DNA of 35,303 nt from a virus, in the IMG/VR virus record IMGVR_UViG_3300031774_000067, positions 1 through 35,303 of that record, one strand, 5' to 3'. Under the pieces are notes generated by a model that was not told the DNA's origin, made no database searches, and saw only the letters and a program-made list of their open reading frames with translations. This document shows positions 8,441 through 16,131 of the stretch, piece after piece. Position 1 is the first letter of the stretch. Each line of letters begins with the position of its first letter. The position numbers and the translations under genes were made by a program.

Positions 8441-9370
8441 ATGACAAGAAAAGAAAACACATTGTGGGTTGAAAAATACAGACCCGATACATTGGAAGGG
8501 TATGTTGGTAATGAACATATCTTAGAAAAAGTAAAAATTTATATAGAGAATGAAGATGTACCACATCTACTTCTTTATGGACAGGCAGGTACTGGGAAAA
8601 CAACATTAGCAAAAATCATAACAAATCAGATTGATTGTGATGTTATGTATATAAATGCTTCTGATGAAAACTCAGTAGATGCAGTAAGAGATAAGATTAG
8701 AGGATTTGCAGCAACAATTGGTTTTAGAAAATGGAAGGTTATCATCTTAGATGAATCTGATTATCTAACACCAAATGCACAAGCGGCACTTCGTAATCTA
8801 ATGGAAACATTCTCAACATCTACAAGATTCATTTTGACTTGTAACTATGTAGAGAAAGTGATTGACCCGATTCAGAGTAGATGTCAAACATTTGGAATTA
8901 CACCACCATCTAAGAAAGAGGTGGCAATCCGAATGAAACATATCTTAGATACTGAAGAAGTGAAATATGAGATGGGTGATTTGGTAACTTTAGTGAATAG
9001 TGGGTATCCTGATATTCGTAGAGTTCTCAACGCTGCTCAAAGACAAGTAGTGAAAGGTGAGTTGAAGATTGATAAAACATCAACAATTCAAGCAAACTAT
9101 ATGGATGAAGTTTTAAACTTATTAAAATCGAATGGAAGTGTAAAAGATACATTTACATCCGTTAGAAAAGTGATAGCTGATTCCAAAGTAAAAGATTTTA
9201 CACCATTCTACAGATTCATGTATGATAATGTAGATGATTACGCAAATGGTAAAGTGGGTAACACTATACTAAAGATTGCAGATGCTCAATACAAAGATGC
9301 ATCTGTAGTGGATAAAGAGATTAACATTATGGCGATGATGTTAGAAATAATAATAGACATAAAACAATAA
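8441..9370 (+). CDS. 44: Clamp loader ATPase large subunit (gp44-like)
   Basis: This AAA+ ATPase opens the sliding clamp and loads it on primed DNA. It has 309 residues against 319 for T4 gp44. It starts with the RFC-family box WVEKYRPDTLEGYVG. Walker A is GQAGTGKT (47-54), Walker B is VIILDESD (100-107), sensor 1 lies near ILTCNY (131-136), and the SRC arginine-finger motif is at 146-148. The C-terminal helical collar follows. In T4 four copies of gp44 combine with one gp62, and the gp62-like gene is at 9821. Three bases separate it from the methyltransferase upstream. Confidence 0.95.
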   Translation: MTRKENTLWVEKYRPDTLEGYVGNEHILEKVKIYIENEDVPHLLLYGQAGTGKTTLAKIITNQIDCDVMYINASDENSVDAVRDKIRGFAATIGFRKWKVIILDESDYLTPNAQAALRNLMETFSTSTRFILTCNYVEKVIDPIQSRCQTFGITPPSKKEVAIRMKHILDTEEVKYEMGDLVTLVNSGYPDIRRVLNAAQRQVVKGELKIDKTSTIQANYMDEVLNLLKSNGSVKDTFTSVRKVIADSKVKDFTPFYRFMYDNVDDYANGKVGNTILKIADAQYKDASVVDKEINIMAMMLEIIIDIKQ

Positions 9371-9381
9371 AAGGAGAAATT

Positions 9382-9552
9382 ATGGCAAAATCAAATGAAC
9401 TATTCGAACAGATAAAAGATTTATTTGTTGAATTTGAAACAAATCACAATGGTACAACTAAAGCATCTAAAGGTAGAGCTAGAAAAGCTATTGGTGAAAT
9501 TAAAAAGTTAGTAACAGATTACAGAAAATCATCTGTAGAAGAAAATAAGTAA
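9382..9552 (+). CDS. Histone H1-like (Hc1 family) DNA-binding protein
   Basis: This 56-residue gene is preceded by a good Shine-Dalgarno sequence (AAGGAG, 9371-9376). The protein starts MAKSNELFEQIKDLFVEFET. It then carries the Hc1 signature of Bacteroidota: small and basic residues (TTKASKGRARKAIGEIKKL), then a DYRKSSVEE ending in which 'FRKVSVEE' is usual in the family. Hc1-like proteins coat and condense DNA. In a phage it could compact progeny DNA, shield it, or act on the host nucleoid. It sits between the two clamp-loader genes, so it is expressed with the replisome. It was probably acquired from the host lineage. Confidence 0.85.
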   Translation: MAKSNELFEQIKDLFVEFETNHNGTTKASKGRARKAIGEIKKLVTDYRKSSVEENK

Positions 9553-9554
9553 TT

Positions 9555-9821
9555 ATGGCAAAAAAAGGAAAAGTAATCGGTATGGGTGGTAATAAACAAA
9601 AACCACCTCAAGCCCAACTAAAATTAGACCCTACAAAATTAGATACTGTAGAATGTGATAATTGTGGTGGTGTATTTTTTGAAGAAGTACAGATGTTTAA
9701 AGAAGTACCTGCGGTTCAATCACCTACAGGTCAAAAAACATTATTGCCGATACCTGTACTCAGATGTGTAGAGTGTGGTAATGTTCCTGAAAGATTTTTA
9801 CCAAAAGAACTATTGGGTTAA
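9555..9821 (+). CDS. Small zinc-ribbon protein
   Basis: The product is 88 residues. Two Cys pairs, CDNC (about 34-37) and CVEC (about 71-74), flank a strand-rich centre and would bind one zinc in a ribbon fold. The N-terminus is basic, flexible and Gly/Lys/Gln-rich. It lies within the clamp-loader cluster and its stop overlaps the gp62-like start (TAATG). Such ribbons often bind nucleic acid or polymerase partners; a transcription or replication accessory role is possible but not shown. I do not recognise a named family. Confidence 0.7.
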   Translation: MAKKGKVIGMGGNKQKPPQAQLKLDPTKLDTVECDNCGGVFFEEVQMFKEVPAVQSPTGQKTLLPIPVLRCVECGNVPERFLPKELLG

Positions 9822-10255
9822 TGGCAAAGGCAAAAACTATATTTGAACACCTATCTGGTATTAAAGAAAAAAAGGTAAAGTGGAATTCGTTATCTGATAT
9901 GGATAAGAAAACCTTTTCACCATTTATCATTAATAGATGGTTAAGTATGAATATGGGGTTATTACCTATCGTAAACATCTTACAGAAATATACTATTGGG
10001 TTATTATCTGCTAGAGATGTTTATAAGGTATATTTTGATTACCTACCTAAACAAAAAACATTTGATAAATACATCAAAGGTAAAAAGGAAGGTAAACATA
10101 ATAAAGAAATGTTATCACATCTATCTGATTGGTACGGTGTATCTAAACGTGAATGTATAGATTATTTAGATATCTTATCAAAAGATGATGTGATTAATAT
10201 TCTTATGAAATATGGATTAACAGAAAAAGAATCAAAAAAATTATTAAAAAAATGA
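9821..10255 (+). CDS. 62: Clamp loader small subunit (gp62-like)
   Basis: The product is 144 residues, helical and lysine-rich. The stretch KVKWNSLSDMDKKTFSPFI followed by INRWLSMNMGLLPIVN matches the N-terminal pattern of gp62-type subunits in T4-like marine phages, as do YLPKQKTFDKYIKGKK and the later YGVSKRECIDYLDIL. In T4, gp62 is the single non-ATPase subunit that completes the gp44 ring. It is shorter than T4 gp62 (187). Position after gp44 and two small genes supports the call. The start uses a TAATG overlap, and the end overlaps the next ATG. Confidence 0.8.
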   Translation: MAKAKTIFEHLSGIKEKKVKWNSLSDMDKKTFSPFIINRWLSMNMGLLPIVNILQKYTIGLLSARDVYKVYFDYLPKQKTFDKYIKGKKEGKHNKEMLSHLSDWYGVSKRECIDYLDILSKDDVINILMKYGLTEKESKKLLKK

Positions 10256-10551
10256 GTGAAGATTTAAAAACAGCAGCATCTGGTTCAGATAATTCTAATA
10301 AGTTAGAATTAGGATTAGATATCAAAAACGACCCATCTTATTGGAACTTTAGAGTTTTAAAATATGAAATAGATGGTCAACAGGTATGTGGAATACATGA
10401 AGTTCAATATAATGTTGATGGCGACATTGTTGGGTATGGTGAATATCCAACTGAAATTTATGGTGAAGATATAGAACAACTTAAAGAAGGTGTTGATAAA
10501 CTTAGAGAAGCGTTTTCAAAAGATGTAATCGAATTACCTATTGAAGAATAA
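10252..10551 (+). CDS. Small conserved phage protein of unknown function
   Basis: The product is 99 residues. After a polar N-terminus it has a compact pattern: DPSYWNFRVLKYEIDGQQVCGIHEV, then YNVDGDIVGYGEYP and a helix EDIEQLKEGVDKLREAF. Proteins of this shape (WNYRV.. .. IHEVYYD.DG.. ..LK..L) recur as hypotheticals in T4-like marine phages, from memory of the family. No catalytic motif is visible. Its ends overlap both neighbours (ATGA, TAATG), so it is translated with the clamp-loader and DUF1599 genes. Confidence 0.68.
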   Translation: MSEDLKTAASGSDNSNKLELGLDIKNDPSYWNFRVLKYEIDGQQVCGIHEVQYNVDGDIVGYGEYPTEIYGEDIEQLKEGVDKLREAFSKDVIELPIEE

Positions 10552-10961
10552 TGGCAGAGATACTAAGAGAGGCAAAAACAAAAGTAGTTCACAGAGGTGA
10601 ACGAACTTTGAAAGAAGAAAAAGAAGAAACTGCAATTCAGTATTGTGAAAGATTATATCCTGAAACCACAAAAGAGTTTCAAAAGATTTTGGATGAAATG
10701 TATGAAACATTTTGTAAAAAACAAAGAAACTATGGGCCAGGTAACATCTCTGTTGGAACTAACTTAGAATCTGATGAAGATATTAAATTATCTTTAGTTG
10801 GATTGTGGTTTAGAAAGAATGATAAAATACAACGATTAAAGCAATTGGTTGTATTAGGACAACCTGATGAGGTTGGTGAGAATATACAAGATACCTATGA
10901 GGATTTATCAGTATATGGAATTATCTCTCAGATAGTTCAAAGAAAGAAATGGGCTAAGTAA
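10551..10961 (+). CDS. DUF1599 / Nmad1-type protein (nucleotide-modification associated)
   Basis: The product is 136 residues and helical. The family pattern is plain: FCKKQRNYGPGNIS (about 54-67; 'K..DYG' in relatives), SLVGLWFRKNDKIQRLKQL (about 81-99; 'G...R..DKi.RL.nL'), and IQDTYEDLSVYGII (about 114-127; 'DT..DL..Y..i'). This is DUF1599, also named nucleotide modification associated domain 1, related in style to MazG-like all-alpha NTP pyrophosphohydrolases. By family it may act on a nucleotide pool or support a modified base in phage DNA. It ends the replication operon; a new predicted promoter follows. Confidence 0.8.
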   Translation: MAEILREAKTKVVHRGERTLKEEKEETAIQYCERLYPETTKEFQKILDEMYETFCKKQRNYGPGNISVGTNLESDEDIKLSLVGLWFRKNDKIQRLKQLVVLGQPDEVGENIQDTYEDLSVYGIISQIVQRKKWAK

Positions 10962-10988
10962 AAACTTAACAATTTAATAACATTAAAA

Positions 10989-11020
10989 TTTGGTAGTTTC
11001 AAATAATTTTCGTATATTAG
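10989..11020 (+). promoter_or_regulatory. Predicted promoter abutting the nuclease start codon
   Basis: TTTGG (TTTG 10989-10992), a 20-nt spacer, then TATATTAG (11013-11020), preceded by TTTTCG. The ATG of the next gene is at 11025, only 4 bases past the -7 element, so an RNA starting at the usual distance would be leaderless or nearly so. The region 10962-11024 otherwise has no hairpin. Confidence 0.62.
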
Positions 11021-11024
11021 ACAT

Positions 11025-11972
11025 ATGAAAGATACAAAGATAAATAATGTCTTTAGACTTGGGGTAAAAGAACCACAACCTACTGATAAAAAAGTATCGT
11101 ACTCCCAATATACAATGTATGCCAACTGTCCTCATCAATGGAAGTTGAACTATATGGATGGACTCCGAACATTCGACCCATCCATACATCTTGTATTTGG
11201 GACTGCGATGCATGAAACACTACAAGAATGGTTAGATGTACTTTATAACAAATCCCCTAAAGAAGCTGGTGAGTTAGATTTAGGTAAGATGTTATATGAA
11301 AGTATGGTTGATGAGTATAAAAAGATGAGAGACCAAACATCTGTAGAATTCAGTAACCCATCTCAGATGGAAGAATTCTTAGAGGATGGAATCAACATCT
11401 TAAACTTCGTTACAAAGAATCGTTTAGATTACTTCAATACTCGTCATATGAAGTTGGTGGCTATTGAATTACCTATTTATTCCAAAGCTTTAGAATCACA
11501 CAATGTATATATGATGGGGTTCTTAGATTTGGTATTTGAAGATACATACGAAAACAAACTACAGATTTGGGATATCAAAACATCCACCAATGGTTGGAAC
11601 AAATGGATGAAAGCAGATAAAACCAAAACAGCACAATTGGTATTATATAAGAAGTTCTTATCAGAACAATATGGTTATCCAATTGATAAAATCAGTACAA
11701 AGTATTTTATCGTAAAACGTAGGTTGATGGAAGGAATGATGTTCGCTCAAAAGAGAGTACAAACATTTGAACCTGCTAGTGGTAAACCTACATTAAATAA
11801 GATTACAAAAAGTTTCGAAGATTTCGTTAGGAACTCATTCAATGAGGATGGTTCTTATAGAACTGAATCAGAGTATCCTGCAATGGCTGGTAAAAACAAT
11901 AAGAATTGTAAGTGGTGTCCATTCAAAAATGATTACGATAAATGCCCAAAAGAAAATAGACATAAAGTATGA
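11025..11972 (+). CDS. PD-(D/E)XK nuclease with Cys cluster (Cas4/RecB/AddB-like)
   Basis: The product is 315 residues. It begins with the SYSQYTMYANCPHQW box typical of RecB/AddB/Cas4 nucleases. It continues with GTAMHE (about 59-64, family GxxxH), an acidic GFLDLVFE (about 166), the catalytic pair WDIKTS (about 182-187, DxK), and the Q..LY motif QLVLYKKF (about 204). One Cys near residue 35 and three near the C-terminus (CKWCPF, then CP) could hold a 4Fe-4S cluster, as in Cas4 and AddB. Such enzymes resect or trim DNA ends. In a phage, recombination, replication-fork processing or host DNA degradation are all possible. No cas1 or cas2 gene is nearby. The next gene starts by ATGA overlap. 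Confidence 0.88.
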   Translation: MKDTKINNVFRLGVKEPQPTDKKVSYSQYTMYANCPHQWKLNYMDGLRTFDPSIHLVFGTAMHETLQEWLDVLYNKSPKEAGELDLGKMLYESMVDEYKKMRDQTSVEFSNPSQMEEFLEDGINILNFVTKNRLDYFNTRHMKLVAIELPIYSKALESHNVYMMGFLDLVFEDTYENKLQIWDIKTSTNGWNKWMKADKTKTAQLVLYKKFLSEQYGYPIDKISTKYFIVKRRLMEGMMFAQKRVQTFEPASGKPTLNKITKSFEDFVRNSFNEDGSYRTESEYPAMAGKNNKNCKWCPFKNDYDKCPKENRHKV

Positions 11973-12502
11973 GAAAGTTAATGTTATTATTACTACCTGT
12001 TTCATTTGGAATGGGTGGTTCAGAACCATACATAGAATCGGTTGAATCATTAGAACCGACTAAGATTGAAGTTGAGATAGTTGAACCCACATTTGTAAAA
12101 CCAACATATACCTTAGATGTTGAACCATTGATTCAAGCGATGATTATGGTAGAAAGTGAGGGTAATGATTCTGCTTATCATAAAGGAGAAAAAGCAGCAG
12201 GTTGTTTACAAATCAGACCTATAATGGTTAGAGAAGTAAATCGTATATTAGATATTCAGAACTCTGAATTAGAATATACATTAGAGGATAGATGGAGTAG
12301 AGAGAAATCAATTGAAATGTTTCACATTGTGAATGGATATCACAACAAAAATAGTACATATGAAGAAATCGCACGAGCTTGGAATGGTGGTCCGAACTGG
12401 TTTAAGAAAAGTCTTACAAAAAGATATTGGAAACGGGTACAAAAGCAACTTAAAAAACAACAAAAAAATGAACGTAGCAATACTGAGTTCACCAAAGTAT
12501 GA
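11969..12502 (+). CDS. Secreted lytic transglycosylase-like (SLT) protein
   Basis: The product is 177 residues. An N-terminal hydrophobic segment (RKLMLLLLPVSFGMGG) looks like a signal peptide or anchor. A Glu/Pro/Thr linker follows, then an SLT-like core: IQAMIMVESEGND (catalytic Glu likely E62), GEKAAGCLQIRPIM (about 73-86, the family's 'GxxQI.P'), and EEIARAWNGGPNWFKKS near residue 130-147, which matches the 'YN.G' region. It would cleave the glycan strand of peptidoglycan in the periplasm. It is far from the endolysin and holin genes, and is coupled to a nuclease by ATGA. It may therefore serve entry, envelope remodelling or virion function rather than final lysis. The C-terminus is basic and Gln-rich. 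Confidence 0.75.
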   Translation: MRKLMLLLLPVSFGMGGSEPYIESVESLEPTKIEVEIVEPTFVKPTYTLDVEPLIQAMIMVESEGNDSAYHKGEKAAGCLQIRPIMVREVNRILDIQNSELEYTLEDRWSREKSIEMFHIVNGYHNKNSTYEEIARAWNGGPNWFKKSLTKRYWKRVQKQLKKQQKNERSNTEFTKV

Positions 12503-12863
12503 GAACGTTAGAAAGTTAAGAGAGTTTCTGTACACAATAAAGGAAAAATTAGGAACTGATGTTAACATTATAACAAGAGGTAACAAAAATGGTGGAGAAA
12601 AATATATTAGGAAATACGCAATTGAATTTGGGTTTAGATATACCGAATATAATCCAGCACATACTGTTAGAAACCTTTATAGTGGAATGAGTGATGAATA
12701 TTATGGACAACGATTTCATCCAACCCAAACACTACATCAGTATGATTGTGTTGTAAAACACGCAGACAAATTGTTTTACTTTGGTGGTATCAAACCATCA
12801 GAACAAAAACACTTTGAAAAGATGTTAGAAAGATTTAACAAAAAAGTTAATTATATAAATTAA
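12468..12863 (+). CDS. SLOG-like protein (DUF2493/YspA type)
   Basis: The product is 131 residues. I chose the ATG at 12468 (MNVAILSSPKY) because the fold begins there; the open frame extends back to 12333, but that part lies inside the previous gene. The Rossmann-like order is: first strand AILSSPKYENVRKLREFL, then VNIITRGNKNGGEKYIRKYAIEFG ('sGG..GaD..a..yA' in relatives), then YTEYNPAH, and a late strand ADKLFYFGG. SLOG proteins bind nucleotides or nucleotide-derived ligands. The overlap with the upstream gene is 35 bases. In phages these small DUF2493 proteins have no settled role. Confidence 0.72.
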   Translation: MNVAILSSPKYENVRKLREFLYTIKEKLGTDVNIITRGNKNGGEKYIRKYAIEFGFRYTEYNPAHTVRNLYSGMSDEYYGQRFHPTQTLHQYDCVVKHADKLFYFGGIKPSEQKHFEKMLERFNKKVNYIN

Positions 12864-12896
12864 TTATTATATTTATTAGAAAAGAGAAAACAAGTT

Positions 12897-14297
12897 ATGA
12901 GTGATAAAAAGAAAAAACCTCTGATACTTCTATTATCAGATGATTTAAGATTACATAGTGGTATCGCCACAATGTCAAAGGAGATGGTTCTCCATACAGC
13001 ACATAAATATGATTGGTTACAAGTTGGAGCAGCGGTGAAACATCCTGATGAGGGTAAGTTTTTCGATGTATCTGATGATGTAAATGCAGAGAGAGGTATC
13101 TCTGATGCATCAGTTAGAATCATACCATCAAGTGGTTATGGTAATCCTGATTTAATTAGACAGATTCTAATTAATGAGCCTGTGGATGCAATCCTACACT
13201 TTACAGACCCACGTTTTTGGGGTTGGTTATATAATATGGAAGATGAGATTCGTAAACACGTTCCAATTATGTATCTAAACATATGGGATGATTTACCAGA
13301 CCCAATGTGGAACGCTCCGTTCTATGGAAGTTGTGATTTACTTATGAGTATTTCAAAACAAACATACGGTATTAATCGTAGGGTTATGAAAAAGTATGGT
13401 GAACATTATGAAGATTGGCAAATGAAATACATACCACATGGAGTATCTGAAAAGTTCAAACCAATTAAACATCTTCCTGATGGTAAAGAATTAGTTGAAG
13501 AAATGAGACGTAAGTTAGATATTCCTGAAAATAAAGATTTTATCGCTCTATGGAATAATCGTAACATTAGAAGAAAAAGTCCTGGTGATTTAATCTTAGC
13601 TTATAAAGAGTTTTGTGATGGACTACCAAAAGAACAATCAGATAATTGTTTATTGTTATTACATACACAAGTATCAGATGAAAATGGAACAAATCTTTTA
13701 GAAGTAATTGAAAATATTTGTCCTGATTATGATGTAATGTTTACCAATTCTCAGTTTAGTACAGATGATTTAAATGTATTATATAATATGTGTGATGTTA
13801 ATCTTAATATTGCATCTAATGAAGGGTTTGGATTGGCAAGTTGTGAATCTGTAAATGCAGGAACACCAATCATTGTTAACGTTACAGGTGGGTTACAAGA
13901 CCAATGTAACTTTACTATCGATGGTAAGTACATTACTGAAGATGATTATGTTGAATTAGGTTCACTACATGATAAAAAGAGATTACCACAAAATTTAAGT
14001 TGGGGTAGTTGGGTAATCCCTGTATGGCCATCAAATCGTTCCCTACAAGGCTCACCACCGACACCATATATCTTTGATGACAGATGTTCGTATGAAGATG
14101 TTGCAAAAGCACTTAGACAATGGTATGATACCAAAACAGATAGACGAGTAGAATGTGGATTGGAAGGTTCAGAGTGGATGAAATCAAAGGAAGCTGGTAT
14201 GAGTGCTAAGAATATGGGTGAGAGATATATTGAGGCAATCGATACTACATTTAAAAATTGGAAACCTAAAACAGAATTAGTATTATGGAAAGTATAA
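12897..14297 (+). CDS. Glycosyltransferase, GT-B fold (GT4-like)
   Basis: The product is 466 residues and opens the sugar island. A short basic N-terminus is followed by LILLLSDDLRLHSGIATMSK, the GT4-type 'phosphate-binding' beginning, then WNNRNIRRKSPGDLILAY at the domain boundary. The nucleotide-sugar motif EGFGLASCESVNAGTPIIV (about 307-325) has the E-x7-E spacing of GT4 enzymes. It transfers a sugar from a nucleotide-sugar donor at the cytoplasmic side. Acceptor and sugar cannot be read from sequence. It overlaps the next GT4-like gene by 13 bases. Thirty-three A/T-rich bases precede it, without a convincing copy of the phage promoter motif. Confidence 0.87.
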   Translation: MSDKKKKPLILLLSDDLRLHSGIATMSKEMVLHTAHKYDWLQVGAAVKHPDEGKFFDVSDDVNAERGISDASVRIIPSSGYGNPDLIRQILINEPVDAILHFTDPRFWGWLYNMEDEIRKHVPIMYLNIWDDLPDPMWNAPFYGSCDLLMSISKQTYGINRRVMKKYGEHYEDWQMKYIPHGVSEKFKPIKHLPDGKELVEEMRRKLDIPENKDFIALWNNRNIRRKSPGDLILAYKEFCDGLPKEQSDNCLLLLHTQVSDENGTNLLEVIENICPDYDVMFTNSQFSTDDLNVLYNMCDVNLNIASNEGFGLASCESVNAGTPIIVNVTGGLQDQCNFTIDGKYITEDDYVELGSLHDKKRLPQNLSWGSWVIPVWPSNRSLQGSPPTPYIFDDRCSYEDVAKALRQWYDTKTDRRVECGLEGSEWMKSKEAGMSAKNMGERYIEAIDTTFKNWKPKTELVLWKV

Positions 14298-15616
14298 AAA
14301 AAGTATGTGTAATTAGTTGTCCTATATCTACAAGAAGTGGATATGGTTCAAGAAGTAGAGATTTCGTAAGAGCTCTAATAAAAGTAAGACCTGATTGGGA
14401 TATTAAAATCTTATCTCAGAGATGGGGTAATACACCAATGGATGCACTTAAAGTAGGTAAGGATGATGATTTATTAAACAGAATCTATATACCAGAACAG
14501 AAACCATCAAAACCAAATGTTTGGATTCAGATTACAGTTCCTAATGAATTTCAACCTGTAGGTGATTATAATATAGGTGTAACTGCAGGTGTTGAAACAA
14601 CTGTAATGCCAGCTCATTGTTTAGAGGGTATTAATCGTATGGATAAAGTATTAGTTTCATCTAACTTTTCAAAACAATGTGCTGAAAATACAGTCTTTGA
14701 TAAAAAAGATGAAAAAAGTGGAAAGACACTTGGAACTTTAAAATGTGAAAAACAAATTGATGTATTATTCGAAGGATATGATACTAAGATTTATGATAAC
14801 AAAGCACCATCTGAACCAAGAATAAATGATACATTATCTAAGATTGATGAATCATTTTGTTTCTTATTTGTAGGACATTGGTTGAAGGGTGATTTTGAAC
14901 ATGATAGAAAAAACATTAGTGGATTGATTTGGACATTCTTACAAGCATTTACTAACAAAAAGAACGCACCAGCTCTAATTCTAAAGACAAGTAGTGGTGG
15001 AACATCTTTACCTGATAGACATCGTATCCGAAGAATAATTAAAGATATGAGAAGTAAATTACCAGGTAGATTACCAAACGTTTATTTACTACATTCTGAT
15101 TTAACAGATAAAGAAGTAAATGCATTATACAATCACCCAAAGGTAAAAGCTCACGTTTCATTTACGAGAGGTGAAGGATTTGGTAGACCTTTATTAGAGG
15201 CAACTATTAGTGGTAAACCGATGGTAGTATCAGCATGGAGTGGACATATGGATTTCTTAAATCCTGAATATATTTCTTGTATTACAGGTAAAATGGATAA
15301 AGTACATAAATCAGCCGCTGATAAATTTTTGTTGAGAGATTCTGAGTGGTTTACAATTGATTACTCAATTGCAGGTGGTACTATGAAAGATATTCATAAA
15401 AACTATAAAAAGTATTTAGAAAAATCAAGAAAACATAGACAATACACAAAAGAAAGATTTACATTTGATAAAATGGCTGAAGTGTTAGATATTCATCTAA
15501 AAGATGTAGATAGTAAACCTCAAACGGTTGGATTATCATTACCAAAATTAAAAAAAGTTGAAAAGAAAGTAGAAACACCAAAGGTTAATTTACCAAAATT
15601 AAAAAAGGTTAAATAG
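14285..15616 (+). CDS. Glycosyltransferase, GT-B fold (GT4-like)
   Basis: The product is 443 residues. The start MESIKKVCVISCPISTRSGYGSR gives the Gly-rich first loop, and FTRGEGFGRPLLEATISGK (about 292-310) is the GT4 donor-binding E-x7-E motif, followed by PMVVSAWSGHMDF. In the middle, FLFVGHWLKGDFEHDRKNI resembles the inter-domain segment. The C-terminal tail is low-complexity: LPKLKKV appears twice around a KKVETPK linker, giving a basic, perhaps membrane- or partner-binding, end. Its stop TAG shares a G with the GTG start of the next gene. Confidence 0.86.
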   Translation: MESIKKVCVISCPISTRSGYGSRSRDFVRALIKVRPDWDIKILSQRWGNTPMDALKVGKDDDLLNRIYIPEQKPSKPNVWIQITVPNEFQPVGDYNIGVTAGVETTVMPAHCLEGINRMDKVLVSSNFSKQCAENTVFDKKDEKSGKTLGTLKCEKQIDVLFEGYDTKIYDNKAPSEPRINDTLSKIDESFCFLFVGHWLKGDFEHDRKNISGLIWTFLQAFTNKKNAPALILKTSSGGTSLPDRHRIRRIIKDMRSKLPGRLPNVYLLHSDLTDKEVNALYNHPKVKAHVSFTRGEGFGRPLLEATISGKPMVVSAWSGHMDFLNPEYISCITGKMDKVHKSAADKFLLRDSEWFTIDYSIAGGTMKDIHKNYKKYLEKSRKHRQYTKERFTFDKMAEVLDIHLKDVDSKPQTVGLSLPKLKKVEKKVETPKVNLPKLKKVK

Positions 15617-16128
15617 TGGCAGGATTTTACAATACCCATCTAAGAAAAACATCAGACCCTACTCCAATTAGTAAAACTAAGATGGAGAGGGGTATGGTGG
15701 TTAAGATAAAGTATCAAAAGAGAGATAAATCTACAGGACTATATTTAGTATTCGTTCTTCAACCAAAGTGGCCTAATACAACAGAAGGTAAACTACATGG
15801 GTTATCATTAGATGCAATACCACCTAACAAAATAAAAGAAATATCTGAAATTTATGATGAGGTTGTATCTCAATCATCTAAAGTTAAAAAGTTAGATTTA
15901 GCTAAGATTCAAATCAATGAGGGTTCTAAAGTATTCTACACATCAGAAATCAAAACTGAAAAACAATTAAGAGCAGGTTATAGAACATTCAATCTATTAG
16001 ATATTAAATCTATTCAAGCAGTTAACTATGATTGGGGTAAATTTGATAAGATAGCAGATAGAGATGCGAGAAGAAAACAAATAGAAGAAGAAGCTAGACA
16101 AAGGAGAGATGCTGCACAAAATAAATAA
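15616..16128 (+). CDS. Unknown phage protein with SH3-like N-terminal region
   Basis: The product is 170 residues, with a GTG start at 15616 (the frame's first codons MAGFYNTHLRKTSDPTPIS look like a genuine N-terminus, and TAGTG couples it to the previous gene). RGMVVKIKYQKRDKSTGLYLVFVLQPKWP and then KLHGLSLDAIP suggest a small beta-barrel of the type that binds a partner or nucleic acid. The C-terminal 40 residues are a charged helix (RDARRKQIEEEARQRRDAAQ). I do not recognise a function. It is the only gene of the sugar island without a visible enzyme or transferase signature. Confidence 0.7.
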   Translation: MAGFYNTHLRKTSDPTPISKTKMERGMVVKIKYQKRDKSTGLYLVFVLQPKWPNTTEGKLHGLSLDAIPPNKIKEISEIYDEVVSQSSKVKKLDLAKIQINEGSKVFYTSEIKTEKQLRAGYRTFNLLDIKSIQAVNYDWGKFDKIADRDARRKQIEEEARQRRDAAQNK

Positions 16129-16131
16129 ATT

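Noticed and set aside
11025-11972. Possible Cas4 belonging to a phage CRISPR system
   Set aside because: Motifs fit Cas4 and AddB/RecB alike, and there is no array or other cas gene in the window.
12241-12250. CGTATATTAG inside the transglycosylase gene
   Set aside because: It resembles the -7 element, but no TTTG lies 20 nt upstream and the bases are explained by codons.
12333-12467. Upstream extension of the SLOG-like frame
   Set aside because: It is inside the transglycosylase gene, and the SLOG fold starts exactly at the ATG at 12468.
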